Assembly: GCA_016742275.1 (NCBI GenBank)
Contig: JACVCD010000007.1
Location: forward strand, 166,312-230,311
Length of the DNA: 64,000 nucleotides
From: Gemmatimonadaceae bacterium
GTDB taxonomy: Bacteria; Gemmatimonadota; Gemmatimonadetes; Gemmatimonadales; Gemmatimonadaceae
Reading direction: 5' to 3'
Shown here: positions 52,988 to 62,758 of the stretch, in pieces
Layout: each line of letters begins with the position of its first letter
Position numbering within the stretch: position 1 is the stretch's first letter
The notes under the pieces: model-generated
What the model was told of the DNA's origin: nothing
The model's database searches: none
Seen by the model: the letters and a program-made list of their open reading frames with translations, nothing else
Made by a program: the position numbers and the translations under genes

Positions 52988-54967
52988 ATGACGCTGATTT
53001 CGATGGGCAACGTGGGCGTGGAGTTCGGCGCCACGGAAATTTTTCGCGATATCTCGTTCACGGTGGCGGCTGGCGACCGGTGGGCCATTGTCGGTCGCAA
53101 TGGCACGGGCAAGACAACGCTGGTTCGTCTGCTCAGTGGTGATCTGCAGCCGAGCAAAGGGTCCGTAGCGCGCACGCCGGGGCTGCGGGTGGCGCTGATG
53201 GATCAGCATCGCCGATTCCCGGACGATCAATCGTTGTGGGAGATCGTGGCGGATGCCTTTGGTGAGCTGCGAAAGCTCGAGCAATCGTTGGCGTTGCAAG
53301 CGGCCAATCTCGAGCACGACCATAGCGAATCGTCAATGGAGAAGTACGGTCGCGATCTCGAGCGATTCGAACGCGACGGTGGCTACGAAATGGCATCGCG
53401 TGTGGATGCGGTGCTTATGGGTGTTGGCTTCGATCCGGCGATGGCCAAGGTGACACGCATCGGTACGCTGAGTGGTGGCGAGCGTGGACGCGTAGCACTC
53501 GCGCGGCAGTTGGCCACACCCGCCGAACTGCTGGTGCTCGACGAACCGACCAACCACCTCGATCTCGAAACCACGGCGTGGCTTGAGCAGTATCTCGCCA
53601 CCACCGATCGCACGGTGTTGTGCATCAGTCACGATCGCGCGTTTCTGAATGCGATGGCCAATCATGTGCTGCACTTTGAGGGCGGCACGGCATTCGCGTA
53701 CAGCGGTGGATATGCGTCGTTTGTGCAACAGCGCGAAGAGAAGCGTCTCACGCAGCAGCGGCAGTTCGACAAGCAGCAGAAGGTGATCGCGGCAGAAAGC
53801 GACTACATCGCGCGCAACATTGCCGGTCAGAACACGGCGCAGGCCAAGGGACGACGCAAGCGACTGGAGCGCATGCCGCGTCTGTCGGCGCCCATTGGTG
53901 CTGATGGTGTGATGGCGCTACGACTCAATGCCGGCAATCGCAGTGGTGATCGCGTTGTGGAAGCTCAAGAGGTCACGGTTGGTGTGCCGACGCCTGATGG
54001 TCCGCGCACGCTGGTGAAGGACGTGAGCGTGGTGCTCGAACGTGGCGAGATGGTGGCACTGGTCGGTCCAAACGGTGCGGGCAAGAGCACGCTCATCAAG
54101 ACCTTGCTTGGTGAGTTGCCGCCACTGAGCGGCGAAGTGAAGGTGGGCCCCAGTACGTCCGTGGCCTACTACCGTCAGGATCTCGCGCACCTGCCGCTCG
54201 ACAGCACGATCTACGAGGCCATCGCCACGCAGCGTCCACTGTGGGAGCGGCGTCTGGTGCAGGGGCACCTTGGTCGCTTCGGCTTTAGTGGCGACGAGGC
54301 GCAGCGTACGGTGGGCACACTGTCAGGTGGCGAACGAGCGCGTGTCGCCATGGCGCTGCTCACGCTCAGCACCAACAACCTGCTCATTCTCGACGAGCCA
54401 ACGAATCATCTGGACGTTGAAAGCATCGAGGTGCTGGAAGACGCTGTCAGTGAATTCGAGGGCAGCGTACTGATCGTGAGTCACGACCGCGCGGTGCTGC
54501 GTGGATTGGCGACGCAGGTGTGGGAGTTGCGCGATCAGGAGTTGCAAGTGTTTTCCGGCTCCTTTGTGGAGTGGGAAGAGATGCGAGTCGAGCGTGCGGA
54601 GCGCGAGGAACGTGACGCGCGCGCCGAAGCGCAGAAAGACGCCGAGCGTGCAGCAAAGCAGCGTGAGCGCGACAAGGAGAAGGAGCGACAGTCGCATAAG
54701 GCGACCACGTCGGGCGATACCAGGAAGTTGCTGAGGGCGGCGGAGAAGGCGCTGGCTGACACCGAATTGCGGGTGACCACACTCGAGGCCAAGGTGCAGG
54801 AATTGGAAGGACAGCTCGACGATGCGTCGCTCTATGACACACCCGCCGGTGTGCAGAAGGCTGCGCAACTCGGCAAGCAGCTGGACGAGGCACGCGACGA
54901 GCTGGAAGTAGCGATGCACGAATGGGGTGCGGCCGAGGAGTATGTGCAGCTGCTGAAGAAAGGCTGA
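52988..54967 (+). CDS. ABC-F family ATPase (Uup/EttA-like)
   Basis: 659 residues with two full ATPase domains: Walker A GRNGTGKTTL and GPNGAGKSTL, signatures LSGGERGRVALARQL and LSGGERARVAMALL, Walker B with the DEPTNHLD sequence twice. There is no membrane part. A linker of about 80 residues separates the domains, and a charged coiled coil of about 120 residues ends the protein, as in Uup. ABC-F proteins bind the ribosomal E site or DNA and modulate translation or give antibiotic resistance. Starts 7 bases after the acyltransferase stop. Confidence 0.95.
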   Translation: MTLISMGNVGVEFGATEIFRDISFTVAAGDRWAIVGRNGTGKTTLVRLLSGDLQPSKGSVARTPGLRVALMDQHRRFPDDQSLWEIVADAFGELRKLEQSLALQAANLEHDHSESSMEKYGRDLERFERDGGYEMASRVDAVLMGVGFDPAMAKVTRIGTLSGGERGRVALARQLATPAELLVLDEPTNHLDLETTAWLEQYLATTDRTVLCISHDRAFLNAMANHVLHFEGGTAFAYSGGYASFVQQREEKRLTQQRQFDKQQKVIAAESDYIARNIAGQNTAQAKGRRKRLERMPRLSAPIGADGVMALRLNAGNRSGDRVVEAQEVTVGVPTPDGPRTLVKDVSVVLERGEMVALVGPNGAGKSTLIKTLLGELPPLSGEVKVGPSTSVAYYRQDLAHLPLDSTIYEAIATQRPLWERRLVQGHLGRFGFSGDEAQRTVGTLSGGERARVAMALLTLSTNNLLILDEPTNHLDVESIEVLEDAVSEFEGSVLIVSHDRAVLRGLATQVWELRDQELQVFSGSFVEWEEMRVERAEREERDARAEAQKDAERAAKQRERDKEKERQSHKATTSGDTRKLLRAAEKALADTELRVTTLEAKVQELEGQLDDASLYDTPAGVQKAAQLGKQLDEARDELEVAMHEWGAAEEYVQLLKKG

Positions 54968-55042
54968 CCGTTCGTGCCCCATTTGAGACCGTTCACCCTG
55001 GGTATGCAACTTCCCTGAGGCGCGGGGCGTACTAGGCCGCAT

Positions 55043-57307
55043 ATGTCGATCACCTTGTTCAATCGCGCCTTTCCCATGACGGCGTCTGTAGCCGTCGCCG
55101 CTGCCGTGTGGTGCGCGAGTCCGCGCGTGATGATGGCCCAGGCGTCGGACACTGTAGCGGCCCCTGTTCGCCCCGCACTGCTACGACTGCTGGCCGATGC
55201 CAGTGAGCGCAATCGTCTGCCGGACTCACTGATTTCGTACAAGAGCAAGGTGGAGACGGAAATCGCCATCCTGCTCAAACGCGAAGAAGGCACGGAGATC
55301 GTAGCGGCCATTGAGCAGATCGCGAGTGATCTGTCGTGGAATCGTGCGGGTCACTACGAACAGCGGGTGGGCGGATATCGCGCGCAGCAGATTGGCGCGA
55401 ATGTGTCGATGCTGACGCTATTCCAGACCGGCTGGCTCAATCCCGTGCTGTATGGCAATCGGTTGCGCATGCGCACCGGTAGTAACGCACGCAATGCCTC
55501 GAATGGTTCTGGCAGTGCGGCGGCGGGTAATCCGCGGAGAAACGCCAGCACCGATACCATGCCGGCGGTGCATCCGTTGGCGACGGATCGCGAGCGTTAC
55601 TACACGTACAGCGGTGGTGATACCATCGTGACCATGCGGGCGGGCGATCGTACGATTCCCATTGCGCATGTCCGTGTGCAGCCGCGAACGGATGTGGCAT
55701 CCAAGGTCATTCTGTTCGATGGCGAAATGGATCTCGATGCCTCGCGTGGCACGTTGGTGCGACTGCGTGGGCACTTCATCGTGGCCGGTAGCAGACGCTC
55801 GCTGCTGTCGCGCAATCTCGCTGATGCGATTGCCTTCGTAGAATACGAAAACGGCGAGCGACATGGTGAGTATTGGTTGCCGGCTCGTCAGCGCATTGAA
55901 TTACAGGCCAATCTACCGTTTCTTGGTGATGGCCGAGCCGTCGTACGCATTGCATCGCGATTCCATGACATGCAGGTCAATGACACGGTGCTCGACACCA
56001 TCACGTTGGCGCGCGCGGATTCGTTGCGCGCAGCGTCACGGCGCCGATTGTTGTATGCGTCCACAGACTCCATGTCGCGATTCAATCAGTGGGCGTTCGG
56101 GCTTGGGAGTCTGACAGAAGGTATGCATGCCGACGACTTCAACGACATTGGTCCCGATCGCTGGCGCCCAACAGGTCCCCCGCGTTTTGATCTGGCAGCG
56201 ACACGTCCAGCTGATGTGGTGCACTACAACCGCGTGGAAGGCTTCTACACCGGTGTAGGTGGAAAACTCTCGTTGCGTGATGCGGCGCCCGGCGTGGTAA
56301 TGCGCGGCAACATTGGCTACGCCTGGGCCGAGCAGACGGTGCGTGGACGTGCGAGTGTGGAACGCACGCGTGGGCCGTGGACATTCGAAGTGCGTGGTGG
56401 GCGTAGTCTCGACATCACCAACGATTTCCGTGTGCCAATGGACTCCGGCAATTCCATTGGAGCGCTGATCGCCTCGATTGACCCGTACGATTACGTGTCG
56501 CGCACCAGCGGTACGTTGGCTGCCGTGCGCCGATTTGGTCCGCGCCGGTTGATTCTCCGCACGGAATTGGGCGTTGGTGATGATCGATATCGTGTGGCCA
56601 ACGAGGATCGCAGTCCGTTCGGTGGTGCACTGTTTCGCGCCAATCGTGGAGTTGACGAAGGCAGCTATGTGCGGTCGGCTGCTCTGCTGGAATGGCGACC
56701 GGACAACAGTGCCGAATTCATTAAGCCGGGCGTGAGTGGGCGCATGTCGTACGAGCGCGGAGACGGTACGCTGGCATGGCAACGCGCGGAAGCGCGATTG
56801 ACTGGGCGTCGCATGGTGGGGCCTGTCGTGTTTCTGGCGCGCGGTGACGTGGGCATCGTGACGGGTTCGCGCATTCCATCGCAGCAATTGTTCGAATTGG
56901 GCAAGTATCAGAATCTGCCGGGTTACGAAGACAAGGAGTTTGCCGGTTCACGCGCTGCCGTGCTTCGGGCGTCGGTGCAGTACACCACGCCATTCTTGCG
57001 TCAGCCCATTCGTATGGGCCGCAGCATGTGGTTGCCGGCCGTAGCTCCTGGATTCAGCGTCGGTGTGCAGAGTGGGTGGGCCGATGCGCCAACCGCTGCC
57101 GCGCGTGCGTCGATCGATCGGCTGGCGGTGATAGACACGACGCTTCTGGCTTCATGGGCGCCGGTATCACGTCCCACCGATGGTGTGCGCGCCAGTGTCA
57201 CGGCCGGCATGCGATTTTTTGGCAACGCGCTATTCGTGGGTGGCACGCGGCCGGTGGATCATGGGGGGCCCTGGAAGTTTTTGTTTGCTCTTGGGCAGGT
57301 CTGGTGA
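55043..57307 (+). CDS. Outer-membrane protein with barrel-like C-terminus
   Basis: 754 residues with a signal peptide ending near MMAQA. The N-terminal 280 residues include beta segments (VRVQPRTDVASKVILFDGEMDLDASRG) resembling the LolA-like part of DUF5686 proteins. From about residue 430 there are alternating beta strands, and the end carries LPGYEDKEFAGSRAAVLRAS, like the LRGY-F motif of Omp85/surface-antigen barrels, and a final Phe-Ala-Leu-Gly-Gln-Val-Trp strand. A function is not known; it may insert into or assemble on the outer membrane. Followed by a long inverted repeat. Confidence 0.68.
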   Translation: MSITLFNRAFPMTASVAVAAAVWCASPRVMMAQASDTVAAPVRPALLRLLADASERNRLPDSLISYKSKVETEIAILLKREEGTEIVAAIEQIASDLSWNRAGHYEQRVGGYRAQQIGANVSMLTLFQTGWLNPVLYGNRLRMRTGSNARNASNGSGSAAAGNPRRNASTDTMPAVHPLATDRERYYTYSGGDTIVTMRAGDRTIPIAHVRVQPRTDVASKVILFDGEMDLDASRGTLVRLRGHFIVAGSRRSLLSRNLADAIAFVEYENGERHGEYWLPARQRIELQANLPFLGDGRAVVRIASRFHDMQVNDTVLDTITLARADSLRAASRRRLLYASTDSMSRFNQWAFGLGSLTEGMHADDFNDIGPDRWRPTGPPRFDLAATRPADVVHYNRVEGFYTGVGGKLSLRDAAPGVVMRGNIGYAWAEQTVRGRASVERTRGPWTFEVRGGRSLDITNDFRVPMDSGNSIGALIASIDPYDYVSRTSGTLAAVRRFGPRRLILRTELGVGDDRYRVANEDRSPFGGALFRANRGVDEGSYVRSAALLEWRPDNSAEFIKPGVSGRMSYERGDGTLAWQRAEARLTGRRMVGPVVFLARGDVGIVTGSRIPSQQLFELGKYQNLPGYEDKEFAGSRAAVLRASVQYTTPFLRQPIRMGRSMWLPAVAPGFSVGVQSGWADAPTAAARASIDRLAVIDTTLLASWAPVSRPTDGVRASVTAGMRFFGNALFVGGTRPVDHGGPWKFLFALGQVW

Positions 57308-57312
57308 TTCTT

Positions 57313-57497
57313 CGGATCAGAGGGCTTGGAGGATTTGAGGAACAGATGGCGTGAGGATCAGTGGATTTGAGGCTAGGAGGTGCGGGCCTCGGGGGTACCC
57401 TGCTTTACCGGGCACCCCCGAGGCCCGCTCTCTTATCCTCAGATCCTCCAATCCTCGTGCCTTCTGTTGCTCACATCCTCCTCAGTTCTCCGATCCG
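57313..57497. repeat. 185-base imperfect inverted repeat filling an intergenic gap
   Basis: The left part (57313-57396) and the right part (57414-57497) are reverse complements over about 80 bases with scattered mismatches and a one-base slip. The inner 15 bases (57382-57396 with 57414-57428) pair perfectly, with more pairs possible toward the centre, and would serve as a terminator for the upstream outer-membrane gene. The element starts five bases after one stop codon and ends 20 bases before the next start. The arms carry repeated GGATTTGAGG-type words. Confidence 0.82.
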
Positions 57498-57517
57498 TGA
57501 GTCACTACATTCAGGGC

Positions 57518-58750
57518 ATGGACGCCCAAAATCATCTCCTTCCAGCACGTCGCGGATTTGCCGGCGACGACTTGATCTTTACGCTCAACGCGGCGGCCCA
57601 GCAGCGCGCGGCGTCTGGAGCGAGTGTCATCAACGCCACCGTGGGCGCTTTGCTCGATGATCAGGGCAAGCTCGTGGTGCTCGACAGCGTGATGTCGCTG
57701 TGGAAGCAGCTCACGCCGCCGGAGATTGCGCCATATGCGCCGATTGCCGGTGATCCGGCATTTCTCACGGCACTCACGCAGCGTCATTGGCCGTCGCAGA
57801 GCGGACCGGGTGTTGGTGTGGCCACGCCCGGTGGTTCGGGGGCATTGTCGCTCACGCTGCGCAATTTGCTTGAGCCCGGGCAGACGGTGCTGACCATGGC
57901 GCCATTCTGGGGGCCGTACAGCACGATTGCGGTGGAAGCGGGTGTGGAGCTCAAAACGGTGCCATATCCCGCTCCCGGTGAAGCGCTCGATGTGGGCGCG
58001 TGGGAACAGGCCATGCGCGATATCCTCGATGCGCAGGGACGTTTGCTGTTCTGGCTCAACGATCCCTGCCACAATCCGACCGGACGGAGTCTGTCACGCA
58101 CCGATCGTGAAACACTGCTGTCTGTGTTGCGCGATATCTCGTATTCGGGGCCGGTGACGTTGCTGCTTGATCTCGCGTATCTCGACTATGCGCGCGATCC
58201 GCAGGCGGTCACCGAGGCACTGGCCGACTATGCAGCGTTTGGTGCGGAAGGGCAGGTGTTGGTGGCGGCGAGTCTCAGTCTCAGCAAGGCGTTTACGCTG
58301 TATGGCTCGCGTGCCGGTGCGCTGGTGTTTCCGTGGTGCACGGATGCGTCGCTCAAGGCAGCATTGGTGACAAGCTGCCGCGGCACATGGAGCAATTGCG
58401 CGCGCGCGCCCATGAGTGTGCTCAATCGCCTCGTCAAAGACGAAGCGGCGCAGGCGGCTCTGGCGGCAGAGCACGCGCATTGGCGCTCGGTGCTTACGGC
58501 GCGCGCCGAGGCGCTCGATGCAGCGCTCAAGGCCGAAGGCATGGCAGGCGCACCGTGGGATGGTGGCTTCTTCGTGACGCTGCCGGCGCCGCCCGATCCG
58601 GTGAAGGTGAACGACGCCCTGCAGCAGCACGATGTGTTTGTGGTCCCGATGCCCGAGGGACTTCGTGTGGGCATCTGCGGGCTCAAGGTCAGTGATGCGC
58701 CGCGTTTTGCGTCGGCGTACAAGACGTCATTGGCTGCGGTTTCGCGCTGA
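57518..58750 (+). CDS. PLP-dependent aminotransferase (class I/II, aspartate/aromatic type)
   Basis: 410 residues from the ATG at 57518, preceded by AGGG; the frame upstream to 57380 lies in the inverted repeat. Family segments: INATVGALLDDQGKLVVLDSV near the start, VATPGGSGALSLTLRNLLEPG (cofactor phosphate site), FWLNDPCHNPTGRSLSRTD, LLLDLAYLDYA, and the Schiff-base Lys257 in LSLSKAFTLYGSRAGAL. The pattern fits the aspartate/tyrosine aminotransferase group. It transfers an amino group from an amino acid to a 2-oxo acid; substrate unknown. Confidence 0.92.
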   Translation: MDAQNHLLPARRGFAGDDLIFTLNAAAQQRAASGASVINATVGALLDDQGKLVVLDSVMSLWKQLTPPEIAPYAPIAGDPAFLTALTQRHWPSQSGPGVGVATPGGSGALSLTLRNLLEPGQTVLTMAPFWGPYSTIAVEAGVELKTVPYPAPGEALDVGAWEQAMRDILDAQGRLLFWLNDPCHNPTGRSLSRTDRETLLSVLRDISYSGPVTLLLDLAYLDYARDPQAVTEALADYAAFGAEGQVLVAASLSLSKAFTLYGSRAGALVFPWCTDASLKAALVTSCRGTWSNCARAPMSVLNRLVKDEAAQAALAAEHAHWRSVLTARAEALDAALKAEGMAGAPWDGGFFVTLPAPPDPVKVNDALQQHDVFVVPMPEGLRVGICGLKVSDAPRFASAYKTSLAAVSR

Positions 58751-58754
58751 GATT

Positions 58755-58869
58755 TTACTGACTATCGCGGAGTACCGCGGACAACTACAGAAACAACAGG
58801 ATGAACAACTTTCTATTGTTCATCCTGTCGTTTTTGCTTTTGTCTGTGTAATTCCGCGATAATCAGTTA
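58755..58869. repeat. Long imperfect inverted repeat between convergent genes
   Basis: Arms 58755-58808 and 58816-58869 (54 bases each) pair with about 15 mismatches round a 7-base loop; the inner 13 pairs (ACAGGATGAACAA) are perfect and the outer ATCGCGG block also matches. It nearly fills the gap between the aminotransferase gene and the M14 gene. A T-rich run (TCGTTTTTGC) occurs inside the right arm. Probably ends transcription from both sides. Confidence 0.75.
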
Positions 58870-58878
58870 CGAACTGAA

Positions 58879-61548
58879 TTAGAAAGTGCCGCCAAGCAGC
58901 ACGGCATTGGCGAACAATGGCAACGTGCCGCGCAGCTGGTCGCGGTACACCGGATCGTGTGCGAAGAGAATGACGCGGCCACGTCCCAGACCCTCGGTCC
59001 AGAGATAGGGCGAGCCAGCCAGACGTGCGGCTGATTCCGGCCAGTAGTAGCCGGCCAGGCGCACACGATCGGCCGGTACGAAACGAATCACGGCTTCACC
59101 GGCGCGCAGATCCTTGGGCACGGTGAAGACACGATCGCTGTTGGCAAACACCGCGATCTCCTTCTCGAGCACACCAGCGAGCAGCGGTGACAGCGTATCG
59201 ATGGACGCACGCGCGAGCACGCCGGGGAGACCGGCCGGCAGCGGTGCGCCACCGGCACTGTCGGCTCGCACACTGTCGCGGCGAACACGCGTCCGCACGA
59301 GACCAGCACGTTCCTGCGCGGCCCACGCGCTCGCGGCGTCGACGGTGATCAGTACACCACCGTTGCGCACCCAGTCCACGAGACGCTGACGTCCAGCGTC
59401 ACCGAGCACACGATCGAGCGCGCCCGCCTGCACGCTTGGCACGATGATGGTGGTGAACTGCGAAAGATCACCGCCGCCAACGAAGTTGGCATCGATGAGT
59501 GCAGCGGGATAACCGAGACGTTGATCGAGTGCGTACCACAGGAAACCGAACGACGTGCCGTTCACTGGCGCGCCACCAAGCAATGCCACCGACGGACGCG
59601 GAACCGGCACGACGCTGTTGCTGCCGAGGTCCGTGCCTTCATCAACGCCGGCCGACGGAATGGACGCGACCTGCGCACCAGTGCGCGCGACGTACTGCAC
59701 CATGCGCTCATGCACGTCGGCGCGATTGGGATAGACACGCACCACGAACGCACCGTTTGGGAACGCCTGTCCCTTCGATGTGAAGGAGTTCGGGGCATAC
59801 CACACCTTCACCGAATCACGTAGCAACGTGGAGAGCAAACGGATGCTGGCTTCACTTCCAGGAGCGAACGCGTACGCATACGGTGCGCGCGGCACGCCCA
59901 TGGTCTGCATACGCGGCAGTTCGGCCTTCTTGAGTCCTGCCGGCATCGCGCCAACCGAATGCGCACTCACGCGATACACGAGCGGCAGTGACCACGCGGT
60001 CATGTCATAAAAGCGATTGCGCTGACCGGTGCGGCGGAGTTCGAGCTCGAACTTGAGGAAGGCCGAGTCCAGCGCGGCGTCAGGTTCGAGGAGTGCCTTG
60101 GCGAGGTGACCCATCGGCTGCGAGAAGTCGACCGCGTAACTGCCGGCCTTGAACGATGCGGCAGCGGTGACACCCGTGAAGTACGAACGCGCACCGGGCA
60201 CCGTGGCGTCACCGGTGAGTTGCTGCACTTCGATACCATTGTCGATGAGCTTCTGTGCGAGCGAGTCGGCGCGGCCCTGCTGATCGCGCGCAAACACGAG
60301 CCCACGCAATGGACCGCGCGCATGCACCGCGACGGCGTTGGCACGCACGGAGGCATAGTCGTTGAGCAACTCGGTGCGACGACGTGCCGATGTCTTTACG
60401 GTGGTCCATTCGGCCGTGTAGTGCTCCCACGCCGCCTGGTGTAGCGTGCGCAGCGTACCGTCGCTGCGGCGCACAGAACCACCACTGCTTGAGGCGCTCT
60501 CGAAGAGCATGCCGACAGAGCCCGTGAGCATCGGCCAGCCTTCACCGTAGCCCGGATAGAACGAGTCGTAGCCTTCGCGGCGGAAATACGACCAACCGCG
60601 TTCGTCGAACGCACTGCCATGTGCGGCGGCGAAGATATCAAACCACTTGGGCAGGTGCTTTGGGTTGTTCTGATTGTCCGGCTCGCGCGGCGGCGCAAAA
60701 TAGAATGACGCGCTTGAGCCCTGTTCGTGCAGGTCAACCGCTACGTGCGGCATGTACTTGAGGAACTGCTGCACACGGCCGCGTGACTCAGGGTGCGACT
60801 GGGCATACCAGTCGCGATTGAGATCGAAGTAGTAATGCGACGTGCGCGGTCCCGGCCACGAACCGGCGTTGTTGAGCGCGCTGGCGTCGCTTGCCAGTCC
60901 CATGGGGCTCCACGTACGCTCGATGTCGTGTGTGTGGCGCTCGCGTCCGTCGGGATTCTGATTCGGATCGATCAGCACGAGCGTGCTGTCGAGGGCCAGA
61001 CGTGTGTCGGCGTCGGTGCCGGCGGCCAACTGATACAGCAGCGCAATGCCGGCTTCGACACCACTGGCTTCACCACCATGCACGCTGTGGGCAAGCCATA
61101 CGATGCTTGGCGTGCGGGCAATGGCGGCCTGAATGTCGCTGCTACCCTTACCACGCGGGTCGGCAATGAGCTGCGCATCGCGCTGAATTTCAGCTAGTCG
61201 CGCGATATTGCGTTCACTGCTCACGGCAATGAGCAGCAGCTCACGTCCTTCAAATGAACGTGATACGGTGTCGACCTTCACACGCTTGGTGGAAGCAGCA
61301 ACACGCTCGACATAACGCATCATCTGGCGATGCGTGGTGAAGCGGCTGCCGAGTTCGTGGCCAATGACTGACTGTGGCGTGGGAACGGCCGCGTCGTACG
61401 TGGCGCCGGCATGCGTGTAGCTGTGCTGCGCAGAGAGCGGTGTCGCGGTCGTAGCCAGAGCCAGAGCGCCCAGGGCTGCACCGGCGATCATCGCCGGCTT
61501 GAATGAGCAAGAGTGTCTGATTCGCACGTGCTGTGGAGAGAGCGTCAT
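58879..61548 (-). CDS. Secreted M14-family zinc carboxypeptidase
   Basis: 889 residues with signal peptide (LGALALATTATPLSAQH). Zinc site: His157 and Glu160 in HSVHGGEASG, and His275 in VAVDLHEQGSS; also the substrate-binding DPNQNPDGRERH. The catalytic domain covers roughly residues 60-400. The remaining half contains beta and alpha segments, including SVALLGGAPVNGTSFGFLWYAL and VDWVRNGGVLITVDAAS, resembling a glutamine-amidotransferase-like fold seen at the C-terminus of many of these peptidases. It would trim C-terminal residues of peptides outside the cell. Confidence 0.9.
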   Translation of the reverse strand: MTLSPQHVRIRHSCSFKPAMIAGAALGALALATTATPLSAQHSYTHAGATYDAAVPTPQSVIGHELGSRFTTHRQMMRYVERVAASTKRVKVDTVSRSFEGRELLLIAVSSERNIARLAEIQRDAQLIADPRGKGSSDIQAAIARTPSIVWLAHSVHGGEASGVEAGIALLYQLAAGTDADTRLALDSTLVLIDPNQNPDGRERHTHDIERTWSPMGLASDASALNNAGSWPGPRTSHYYFDLNRDWYAQSHPESRGRVQQFLKYMPHVAVDLHEQGSSASFYFAPPREPDNQNNPKHLPKWFDIFAAAHGSAFDERGWSYFRREGYDSFYPGYGEGWPMLTGSVGMLFESASSSGGSVRRSDGTLRTLHQAAWEHYTAEWTTVKTSARRRTELLNDYASVRANAVAVHARGPLRGLVFARDQQGRADSLAQKLIDNGIEVQQLTGDATVPGARSYFTGVTAAASFKAGSYAVDFSQPMGHLAKALLEPDAALDSAFLKFELELRRTGQRNRFYDMTAWSLPLVYRVSAHSVGAMPAGLKKAELPRMQTMGVPRAPYAYAFAPGSEASIRLLSTLLRDSVKVWYAPNSFTSKGQAFPNGAFVVRVYPNRADVHERMVQYVARTGAQVASIPSAGVDEGTDLGSNSVVPVPRPSVALLGGAPVNGTSFGFLWYALDQRLGYPAALIDANFVGGGDLSQFTTIIVPSVQAGALDRVLGDAGRQRLVDWVRNGGVLITVDAASAWAAQERAGLVRTRVRRDSVRADSAGGAPLPAGLPGVLARASIDTLSPLLAGVLEKEIAVFANSDRVFTVPKDLRAGEAVIRFVPADRVRLAGYYWPESAARLAGSPYLWTEGLGRGRVILFAHDPVYRDQLRGTLPLFANAVLLGGTF

Positions 61549-61705
61549 GTGGGAACAGTGGGAGCATCAGGGCCATGCAGACATCGGTGCCCCGTGCATG
61601 GGTGCCCTATGCACCTCGGGAATACCGCTTCGCATAAAGTCGCGCCCCATGCTCGGCTTGTCACGGTGTCCTTGCGGGTTCGCCCGGCTGGTGGATCATT
61701 GAGGG
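61549..61705. other. Divergent promoter region
   Basis: 157 bases between the M14 gene (minus) and the second propeller gene (plus). No ORF or strong hairpin stands out. Promoters for both genes must lie here, but I cannot place -35/-10 boxes with confidence. Confidence 0.4.
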
Positions 61706-62752
61706 ATGACCCCATCCACTCGAATCTCCCGCGTATCCAGCGCCTTGGTGCTCCTGACACTGAGCGCCGGCGTGATGCAGGCGCAGCCCAAGGGCACCAT
61801 CGTCGCGTCCAATATGGACGCCCATACCGTGACGATCGTGGATGTAGCCAGCGCGCGCACGCTGGCCACGATTCCGGTGGGACAGGGGCCGCATGAAGTG
61901 GCGATCTCACCTGATGGAAAACAGGCTGTGGTCGCCATCTATGGGAATCGCAACGCGATCGGCAATTCGCTGGCCGTGTTCGATCTCACGAAGCCTGAAG
62001 CCACGCCGCGCAGTGTGGAGCTTGGTGCCGGCAATCAACGGCCGCATGGATTGGCGTATTTGCCCGACGGAAAACACTTGCTGGTAACCGGTGAACGCGC
62101 GCAGCGCGTACTAGTCGTGAATCTGGAGACGCAGGCGATCGATTCGTCGATGAGCACCGGACAGGCCACGACGCACATGGTCAGTCTCACCGCTGATGGA
62201 TCGCACGCGTACACCACCAACATTGCAGCCATGAGCGTGAGCGCGCTCGATGTGAAATCGCGCAAGGTGTCCGCTCCTTACACCATTGGTGTCCGCGTGG
62301 AAGGCATTGCCGTCATGCCGAATGGCAAGGAGGTGTGGGTGGGTGGCAATGAATCGCATCTGGTGTATGCACTCGATGCGAATACGGGCGCCATCACTCA
62401 TCGCATTGAGGGGTTTGGCATGCCCTATCGCATTGGCATGACACCCAACGGGCGCACCGCGGTGATCTCGGATCCGGGCAGCGAAAAAATTCACATTGCC
62501 GATGTTGCAACCCACGCCGTGCGCATCACCATTGATGTGCCACCACAGTCGCCTGCTGATGGATCGGCGGCACGTCCAGCGTCGCCGCAGGGTGTCACCA
62601 TCTCACGTGATGGTGCCTATGCGTTCGTCACACTCAAGGCGGTGGCCAAGGTGGCCGTGGTAGACATTGCACGCGGAGAGATCGTGAAGACGCTCACCGT
62701 TGGCGCAGGCTCCGACGGTGTGGGCTATTCGCCGCTCGTATCTGGCCGCTGA
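61706..62752 (+). CDS. Secreted YncE-like beta-propeller protein (second copy)
   Basis: 348 residues, signal peptide ending near VMQAQP. Propeller repeats: LATIPVGQGPHEVAISPDGKQAVV, RPHGLAYLPDGKHLLVTGE, THMVSLTADGSHAYTTNIA, GIAVMPNGKEVWVGGNES, MPYRIGMTPNGRTAVISD. It clearly shares its pattern with the product of 33367-34383 and is probably a paralogue. Periplasmic binding or scaffold role; no catalytic residues are recognised. Confidence 0.86.
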   Translation: MTPSTRISRVSSALVLLTLSAGVMQAQPKGTIVASNMDAHTVTIVDVASARTLATIPVGQGPHEVAISPDGKQAVVAIYGNRNAIGNSLAVFDLTKPEATPRSVELGAGNQRPHGLAYLPDGKHLLVTGERAQRVLVVNLETQAIDSSMSTGQATTHMVSLTADGSHAYTTNIAAMSVSALDVKSRKVSAPYTIGVRVEGIAVMPNGKEVWVGGNESHLVYALDANTGAITHRIEGFGMPYRIGMTPNGRTAVISDPGSEKIHIADVATHAVRITIDVPPQSPADGSAARPASPQGVTISRDGAYAFVTLKAVAKVAVVDIARGEIVKTLTVGAGSDGVGYSPLVSGR

Positions 62753-62758
62753 TCCAAC

